From Candidatus Gastranaerophilales bacterium (lineage in GTDB: Bacteria; Cyanobacteriota; Vampirovibrionia; Gastranaerophilales; Gastranaerophilaceae): a stretch of 49,035 bases of DNA. The stretch's first letter is position 1, and each line of letters opens with the position of its first letter. The stretch lies in NCBI GenBank assembly GCA_944324475.1, contig CALUWK010000010.1, positions 1 through 49,035 of the forward strand. Direction: 5' to 3'. The notes below the pieces were generated by a model, which saw only the letters and a list, made by a program, of their open reading frames with translations, had not been told where the DNA came from and ran no database searches. Of the stretch, positions 45,331 to 49,035 are shown in pieces. The position numbers and the translations under genes are program-made.

Positions 45331-46899
45331 ATGGAAAAGTTTTTATATAAAAGATGTGAAAAAAAAGATTCAAAAATAAACCTCTGGTTTGCATATCCAG
45401 CGATTGAAAGCTTTGCTATGGCATCATTAGGATACCTTACGATTTTTCAAATGTTAGATTGTGATTGTGAAATATTTACAGAAAGAATTTATTTTGATTC
45501 AAAAACAACATTTCTAACCAAAAACCAAGTAGATTTTATGGGTTTTTCAGTCAGTTTCGAAATAGATATTCTAACAATAATAAAAATGTTAAAAAAATAT
45601 GACATTCCACTCAAGGCAAACGAAAGAAATGAAAACAATCCAATTATTTTTGCTGGTGGTCCTGTTTTAATGTCTAATCCGCTTCCTTTTGAAGAATTTT
45701 TTGATTTTATTATAATCGGTGAAAAAACAGCACTAAAAACTGCTTGCGCCATATTGAAAAAAAGAAAAGAATTTTCAAAAGATAAAATTTTAAAAGAATT
45801 ATCTGAAATCAAAGGAATATACGTACCAAAATACAAAAAACAAAAAATAGAAACTATAAGAGATGAAATTACAAATGAGCCAGTTTATACTCCTATCTTA
45901 TCAGATAAAAGTTTCTTTAAAGACACTTTCATAATAGAGCTTGAAAGAGGATGCCCTAAAATGTGCAATTTTTGCCTCGCCAGTTGGCTAAATATCCCTA
46001 CAAGATTTGTAAATTATGAAAAAATTATTGAAACTATTGATTTCGGACTAACTCACACGAATAAAATTGCCCTATTAGGCGCTTATGTCGCTGGACATCC
46101 GGAATTTGACAAAATAATCAAATATATTGCAAAAAAATGTGAAAAAAATCCCATAGAACTTTCGATTTCATCTTTAAGAGCGGATTTAACCGACATTAAT
46201 CTAGTTAAAACTCTCGTTAAATGTGGACAAAAGACGGCAACAATAGCAATAGAAGCCGCAAGCCAAAGATTAAGAGATTTTATAGGCAAAGATTTAAATG
46301 AACAACAAATTTTAAACACTATTAAAATTTGCCAACAAGGAGGTCTTAAGGGTATTAAAATATACGCTATGATTGGACTTCCAACTGAAAATGATAAGGA
46401 TATTGAAGAATTTATTGAATTGGCAAAAAAAATGAAAAATGAACTCAAAAAATCAAAAGAAAGTTTTGAAATAACATTTTCAACTTCAAGTTTCATTCCA
46501 AAACCTCACACACCTTTTGAAAATGCAGTAAGAGAGGATAAAAAAATTCTTGAAAATAAAGTTAACTATCTTAAAAAAAATTTTCATAGATTAGGTATAA
46601 ATTTTAGAGCGCCAAGCATAGAATGGGATAATATACAAAGCATTCTGTCAGTTTATGACAAAAGTCTTGCCGATTTTTTAATTGAAGTGGCAGATGAAGG
46701 AGCAAACTTAGGAGCATTTAAAAAAACTTGGAGAAAATATAATAAAAATGGGGTCTTACCGCCACTCAATTCAACGGCAAAAACCCTTTTTCATAACACC
46801 AAAGCTATCAGTTGGGACTTTATTTATAACGGATCGAAGGAATTAAAATTACAAAGACAAAAAAGATTAAAACAAATTTGCTCTGTTCAACAAGGATAA
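45331..46899 (+). CDS. B12-binding-type radical SAM protein
   Basis: The protein has 522 residues. Residues 15-145 have the Rossmann-like layout of a B12-binding domain (VDFMGFSVSFEIDILTIIKM; PIIFAGGPVLMSNPLPF). The radical SAM [4Fe-4S] motif CPKMCNFC (Cys208, 212, 215) follows. IAIEAASQRLRDFIGK and IYAMIGLPTENDKDIEEFI are typical of this group. The product is unknown. It starts two bases after the AI-2E gene. Its last 33 bases overlap the convergent small gene. Confidence 0.9.
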   Translation: MEKFLYKRCEKKDSKINLWFAYPAIESFAMASLGYLTIFQMLDCDCEIFTERIYFDSKTTFLTKNQVDFMGFSVSFEIDILTIIKMLKKYDIPLKANERNENNPIIFAGGPVLMSNPLPFEEFFDFIIIGEKTALKTACAILKKRKEFSKDKILKELSEIKGIYVPKYKKQKIETIRDEITNEPVYTPILSDKSFFKDTFIIELERGCPKMCNFCLASWLNIPTRFVNYEKIIETIDFGLTHTNKIALLGAYVAGHPEFDKIIKYIAKKCEKNPIELSISSLRADLTDINLVKTLVKCGQKTATIAIEAASQRLRDFIGKDLNEQQILNTIKICQQGGLKGIKIYAMIGLPTENDKDIEEFIELAKKMKNELKKSKESFEITFSTSSFIPKPHTPFENAVREDKKILENKVNYLKKNFHRLGINFRAPSIEWDNIQSILSVYDKSLADFLIEVADEGANLGAFKKTWRKYNKNGVLPPLNSTAKTLFHNTKAISWDFIYNGSKELKLQRQKRLKQICSVQQG

Positions 46900-47367
46900 A
46901 TTATTTAACTGACTGCTAAGAACACTTGAAAAATCTGTTCTGTCACCATAATTTTTATTAAAACTTACATATAAATCTTCTACATAACTTTCTAAATCTT
47001 CAATTTCACGTTCTAATTCTTCGTCATTTAAACCCCTTAAAAGAATTTGAAGTTCGTCTTTTATGTCGTCTATATCATCTCTGGGATCATCATTAAATGT
47101 TAAATTTAACTGATACATCAAATCGGCCCAAGGACGCTCAGAATTTGGAATATTATAACTGTTGTCTTCACCTTGATTATCTTTTACTTCTTTAGCTTTT
47201 TTAAGCATAACAATATTCAACTGTTCATTGTCGGTCGGTTCAATCCCATATTCACGCAATTCACGAGCAATAGGAGACTCATCTTTTTCCTTTTTATCTT
47301 TATTTATTTTATAATAGTACTCATATAAAGAAAGACTTGTTATTGCATTAATCGACATAGTTCTCAC
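46867..47367 (-). CDS. Small acidic protein, unknown, lineage-type
   Basis: The protein has up to 166 residues, acidic, with a helical middle and end (LNDEELEREIEDLESYVEDL). It starts near MSINAITSLSLYEYYYKIN. I give GTG at 47365-47367, but ATG at 47356-47358 is equally possible; AAGGA lies upstream of both. There is no signal peptide. It overlaps the radical SAM gene's end by 33 bases. Function unknown. Confidence 0.7.
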   Translation of the reverse strand: MRTMSINAITSLSLYEYYYKINKDKKEKDESPIARELREYGIEPTDNEQLNIVMLKKAKEVKDNQGEDNSYNIPNSERPWADLMYQLNLTFNDDPRDDIDDIKDELQILLRGLNDEELEREIEDLESYVEDLYVSFNKNYGDRTDFSSVLSSQLNNLSLLNRANLF

Positions 47368-47507
47368 GCTATCCTTCGTGTAAATACACTTAACTAAATA
47401 ATTCCCTTTTTTTAAAAAAAACTAACAAAATAATTTATTTTTTAATTTTTCGAGTTATAATAATTAGCACTCAACAATAAAAAATTAATTTAGTGAGGTT
47501 ATATACG

Positions 47508-47909
47508 ATGGACAATTTATATAAAGATTTGCTAACAAAAGCAAAAGAAATGAGCAAAAATGCATATTCTCCTTATTCTAATTTTCCGGTTGGAGCTTGT
47601 GTATTGTACGAAAGTGGCAAGATATACACAGGATGCAATGTTGAAAACGCCAGTTACGGACTTTCAATTTGTGCAGAAAGAAATGCCATGTCAAACGCTA
47701 TTTCAAAGGGCGAAAAAACAAAAATAAAAGCTATTGCAATATATTCACCAAAGCAAAAAATGTGTATGCCTTGCGGAGCTTGCAGGCAATGGCTTTGTGA
47801 ATTTTCAAAAGACGATAGCGTTAAAATAATTCTTGAAGAAAAAAAAGAAGAACCAAAGGTTCTTACTTTAAAAGATATATTTCCTTTCGGATTTAGATTT
47901 GATGAATAA
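47508..47909 (+). CDS. cdd: Cytidine deaminase (tetrameric, Cys-type)
   Basis: Deaminates cytidine and deoxycytidine for pyrimidine salvage. CNVENASYGLSICAERNA contains the zinc Cys55 and catalytic Glu57; PCGACRQW supplies the other two Cys. The length of 133 residues is standard for the tetrameric class. ATG at 47508 is preferred over an upstream in-frame GTG at 47493, because that GTG is part of the Shine-Dalgarno-like GTGAGG. Confidence 0.95.
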   Translation: MDNLYKDLLTKAKEMSKNAYSPYSNFPVGACVLYESGKIYTGCNVENASYGLSICAERNAMSNAISKGEKTKIKAIAIYSPKQKMCMPCGACRQWLCEFSKDDSVKIILEEKKEEPKVLTLKDIFPFGFRFDE

Positions 47910-47917
47910 TTATAAAA

Positions 47918-48139
47918 TTATTCGTCAGTTAAAACTTGTTTTAACTCAATATCAGGTTTTCCTAAAACCCTTACTAACTCCAGAACAGAAGCCTTCATTT
48001 GACATTTTTGACTGGAATTATTAAAAAAATCCGTATAAAAACATCCTTCGCAATTACAACCTCTTTTGTAGCATTCTATTGCAGTTTGTGTCCATCTTCT
48101 TACTGCAGTTGCCCTGCCAAAATCTCTACTTTTTAACAC
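47918..48139 (-). CDS. Small Cys-rich protein, unknown
   Basis: The protein has 73 residues. Five Cys are clustered in CYKRGCNCEGC and QKC, and the C-terminal helix reads MKASVLELVRVLGKP. The Cys arrangement suggests a metal site or Fe-S type site. The start is GTG at 48137-48139, with GGGAG nine to ten bases upstream. It has its own good promoter (48217-48244). I associate the ending with conserved small proteins of anaerobes but cannot name a function. Confidence 0.72.
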   Translation of the reverse strand: MLKSRDFGRATAVRRWTQTAIECYKRGCNCEGCFYTDFFNNSSQKCQMKASVLELVRVLGKPDIELKQVLTDE

Positions 48140-48216
48140 TTTATAAACTCTCCCAATTAGTCTGAAATTCCAAAAGAGAAGTAAGCTATTCCTTACTGCC
48201 CCTTGGCTTTAATATA

Positions 48217-48244
48217 ATTATATCGTTTAAGTTTCAATTATCAA
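48217..48244 (-). promoter_or_regulatory. Promoter of the small Cys-rich gene
   Basis: On the minus strand, TTGATA (48244-48239) and TATAAT (48222-48217) are 16 bases apart. The GTG start is at 48139, leaving a leader of about 70 bases. Confidence 0.6.
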
Positions 48245-48277
48245 GCAATTTTTCAGGAATTATTACGAGTTTTAACA

Positions 48278-48390
48278 ATCATGATAACGCTTTCAAGGAG
48301 CCTGTTTCGCTTTATAAGATAGCTTGAAACCATGTAGTAGCATGGGTTTTCAATCAAGTTCAGGCTCTAAAACCATGCTCTAAGCATGAT
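48278..48390 (-). ncRNA. Candidate structured non-coding RNA (6S-like layout)
   Basis: Nested pairings close on one another: ATCATG/CATGAT (48278-48283 with 48385-48390), GAGCCTG/CAGGCTC (48298-48304 with 48361-48367), CTTGA/TCAAG (48323-48327 with 48354-48358) and CCATG/CATGG (48330-48334 with 48341-48345). A promoter ends at 48396 on the minus strand, so transcription would begin at about 48389, the end of the outer stem. This looks like one long imperfect hairpin, as in 6S RNA, but no sequence signature confirms the family. No T-run terminator follows. Confidence 0.45.
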
Positions 48391-48395
48391 AGAGC

Positions 48396-48423
48396 ATTAT
48401 ACTGTAAAAATTAATGCTGTAAA
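48396..48423 (-). promoter_or_regulatory. Promoter in front of the structured RNA candidate
   Basis: On the minus strand, TTTACA (48423-48418) and TATAAT (48401-48396) are 16 bases apart. Confidence 0.55.
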
Positions 48424-48444
48424 CAAATGTAAAAAATACATTAT

Positions 48445-48458
48445 AAAGGCATGCCTTT
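48445..48458. repeat. Perfect 14-base palindrome
   Basis: AAAGGCATGCCTTT reads the same on both strands. It lies between the terminator of the Cys-rich repeat gene and the candidate RNA promoter, about 22 bases upstream of its -35. It could be an operator or part of a transcript hairpin. Confidence 0.5.
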
Positions 48459-48488
48459 TTATTTAAAAAGCATGACTTAAATCAAAAT

Positions 48489-48521
48489 AAAAAAAGGGAG
48501 TAAGATTAAATTTCTACTCCC
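48489..48521 (-). terminator. Intrinsic terminator of the Cys/Ser-rich gene
   Basis: On the minus strand, GGGAGTA (48521-48515) pairs with TACTCCC (48502-48496) and is followed by a run of seven T. Confidence 0.9.
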
Positions 48522-48545
48522 AACCAAAACACAAAAAATAATAAA

Positions 48546-49035
48546 TTAATTACAATAATTACTATATGCTGAACTACAATCATACCTTGAACCAAAACTT
48601 ACAGTATAACTTTGTTGTTCACATTGGCAAGTATTATAATTATAAGAATAATAATAATAGCCATACTCCCCACTACAACAAGTACCCCATGGTTCACATG
48701 CGTAAGTACTGCAAGACCAAATACTACATCTGCCGGAACTACTTTTATTTTGACATGCGATTGCATCTCCATAACTACAACCCGAGCCACCGCTTGAACC
48801 GCCTGAAGAACCACCTGAACCACTACCTGAAGAACTAGACACGCAACTACTGCCTGAAACCTTATATCCTGAGCTACAACTTGTACATCCGCTTGAAGTA
48901 CAAGAGCTACAATGTGACCAAGTACTTGAACAACTTGTACAACTTGATGATCCTGAAGAACTATATTCTCCGCTAGAACAACTATAGCAAGTGCTGGAAC
49001 CTGATGGAGCATAATATCCGCTTGAACACATAGTT
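48546..49035 (-). CDS. Cys/Ser-rich repeat protein, C-terminal part, cut by window edge
   Basis: About 162 residues are visible, with the frame open to the right edge. The first in-frame ATG (49029-49031) is probably internal. The sequence has repeats of CSSGYYAPSGSSTCYSC type, spaced like eukaryotic Cys-rich (GCC2/GCC3 or furin-like) repeats. A pure Ser/Gly linker (near residues 73-87) and a second domain with paired Cys and many Tyr (EYGYYYYSYNYNTCQC) follow. It is probably an exported, disulfide-rich surface protein. The N-terminus (signal peptide or prepilin leader) is outside the window. Confidence 0.7.
   Translation of the reverse strand, partial: TMCSSGYYAPSGSSTCYSCSSGEYSSSGSSSCTSCSSTWSHCSSCTSSGCTSCSSGYKVSGSSCVSSSSGSGSGGSSGGSSGGSGCSYGDAIACQNKSSSGRCSIWSCSTYACEPWGTCCSGEYGYYYYSYNYNTCQCEQQSYTVSFGSRYDCSSAYSNYCN

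Larger units (their letters stand above)
48140..48545. other. Gene-free region with promoters, hairpins and a terminator
   Basis: This is the only stretch over 300 bases without a gene. From left to right it holds a 5' leader with hairpin AGTAAG/CTTACT, a promoter for the small Cys-rich gene, a nested hairpin (48278-48390), a second minus-strand promoter (48396-48423), a palindrome (48445-48458) and a terminator (48489-48521). CATG occurs seven times within about 200 bases. Confidence 0.7.

Noticed and set aside
47493-47507. Upstream GTG start for cytidine deaminase
   Set aside because: The GTG lies inside the Shine-Dalgarno-like GTGAGG and the added residues are not family-like; ATG at 47508 gives the standard length.
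48370-48390. Resemblance of the minus-strand stretch GGTTTTAGAGC to a CRISPR repeat or tracrRNA
   Set aside because: There is no repeat array, no Cas gene, and the following sequence does not match a tracrRNA; the pairings fit a long hairpin.
48278-48390. SRP RNA, RNase P RNA, tmRNA or known riboswitch
   Set aside because: None of the signature loops (GGAA tetraloop of SRP, RNase P core, cobalamin, FMN, TPP, SAM or T-box boxes) is visible.
48599-49012. Second minus-strand frame of 137 residues within the Cys/Ser-rich gene
   Set aside because: It is Val/Ala/Gln-rich because it is a shifted reading of the Ser/Gly/Cys repeats; the other frame has regular Cys spacing and a matching terminator.
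1-49035. Insertion sequences, prophage, rRNA or tRNA genes
   Set aside because: Reading both strands I saw no transposase, integrase, terminal repeats, rRNA motifs or tRNA cloverleaf; a tRNAscan run would be needed to exclude a tRNA fully.

Overview
The window is AT-rich, dense bacterial DNA with short intergenic gaps. It most likely comes from a non-photosynthetic relative of cyanobacteria, of the gut Gastranaerophilales (Melainabacteria / Vampirovibrionia) kind. This placement is an inference. It rests on base composition, two lineage-style proteins (one with an N-terminal MKINSINNQQNFRG segment), lysA beside cdaA as I remember it from cyanobacteria, several divergent prepilins with Ala at -1, and many TPR, EF-hand and cyclic-nucleotide signalling proteins. 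There are no photosynthesis genes. I found no rRNA, tRNA, CRISPR array, insertion sequence or prophage gene.

Layout. 1-461: start of an SF2 helicase that runs off the left edge. 648-6247: hybrid cluster protein, an acidic membrane protein, an overlapping trio (divergent PurD-like ATP-grasp, CMP-sugar cytidylyltransferase, YidD) and two linked membrane proteins. 6423-13864: 2-isopropylmalate synthase, a MalK/UgpC-type ATPase, a histidine-kinase-like protein that appears to have lost catalysis, a small STAS-like protein, a GT-C type membrane protein, a secreted glycine-zipper protein and a small protein. 13931-19429: pgk with a strong terminator, then an operon of two TPR proteins and a GGDEF diguanylate cyclase. 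19426-24099: two membrane proteins, a PHP phosphoesterase, a response regulator with HD-GYP domain, a coiled-coil protein and an EF-hand protein.

24101-28833: map and an AbrB-like gene, then a fragment of the spc ribosomal operon (rpsE-rpmD-rplO-secY-adk) closed by a terminator. 28874-31434: four prepilin-like genes. 31427-35996: an operon of a PxpA-like gene, yvcK, panB, panC and a cyclase-like membrane protein. 36186-38586: an orphan FliI/SctN-type ATPase, a TIM-barrel isomerase and a small zinc-ribbon-like protein. 38749-44237: lysA-cdaA-uvrD-rimM-trmD. 44312-46899: AI-2E transporter and a radical SAM protein. 46867-48139: small lineage proteins around cytidine deaminase. 48140-48545: the only gene-free stretch above 300 bases, holding a promoter plus a nested hairpin that looks like a non-coding RNA. 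48546-49035: the end of a Cys/Ser-rich repeat protein.

The genes combine housekeeping (ribosome, Sec, tRNA methylation, pantothenate, lysine and leucine synthesis, glycolysis) with signalling. The latter includes c-di-GMP synthesis (GGDEF), probable c-di-GMP breakdown (HD-GYP), c-di-AMP synthesis (CdaA), and surface or secretion parts (prepilins, Cys-rich protein, SctN-like ATPase). Three patterns deserve follow-up: a set of genes whose -10 box lies 6-7 bases before the start codon with no Shine-Dalgarno (leaderless candidates), the structured RNA candidate near 48.3 kb, and the paralogous prepilin set.
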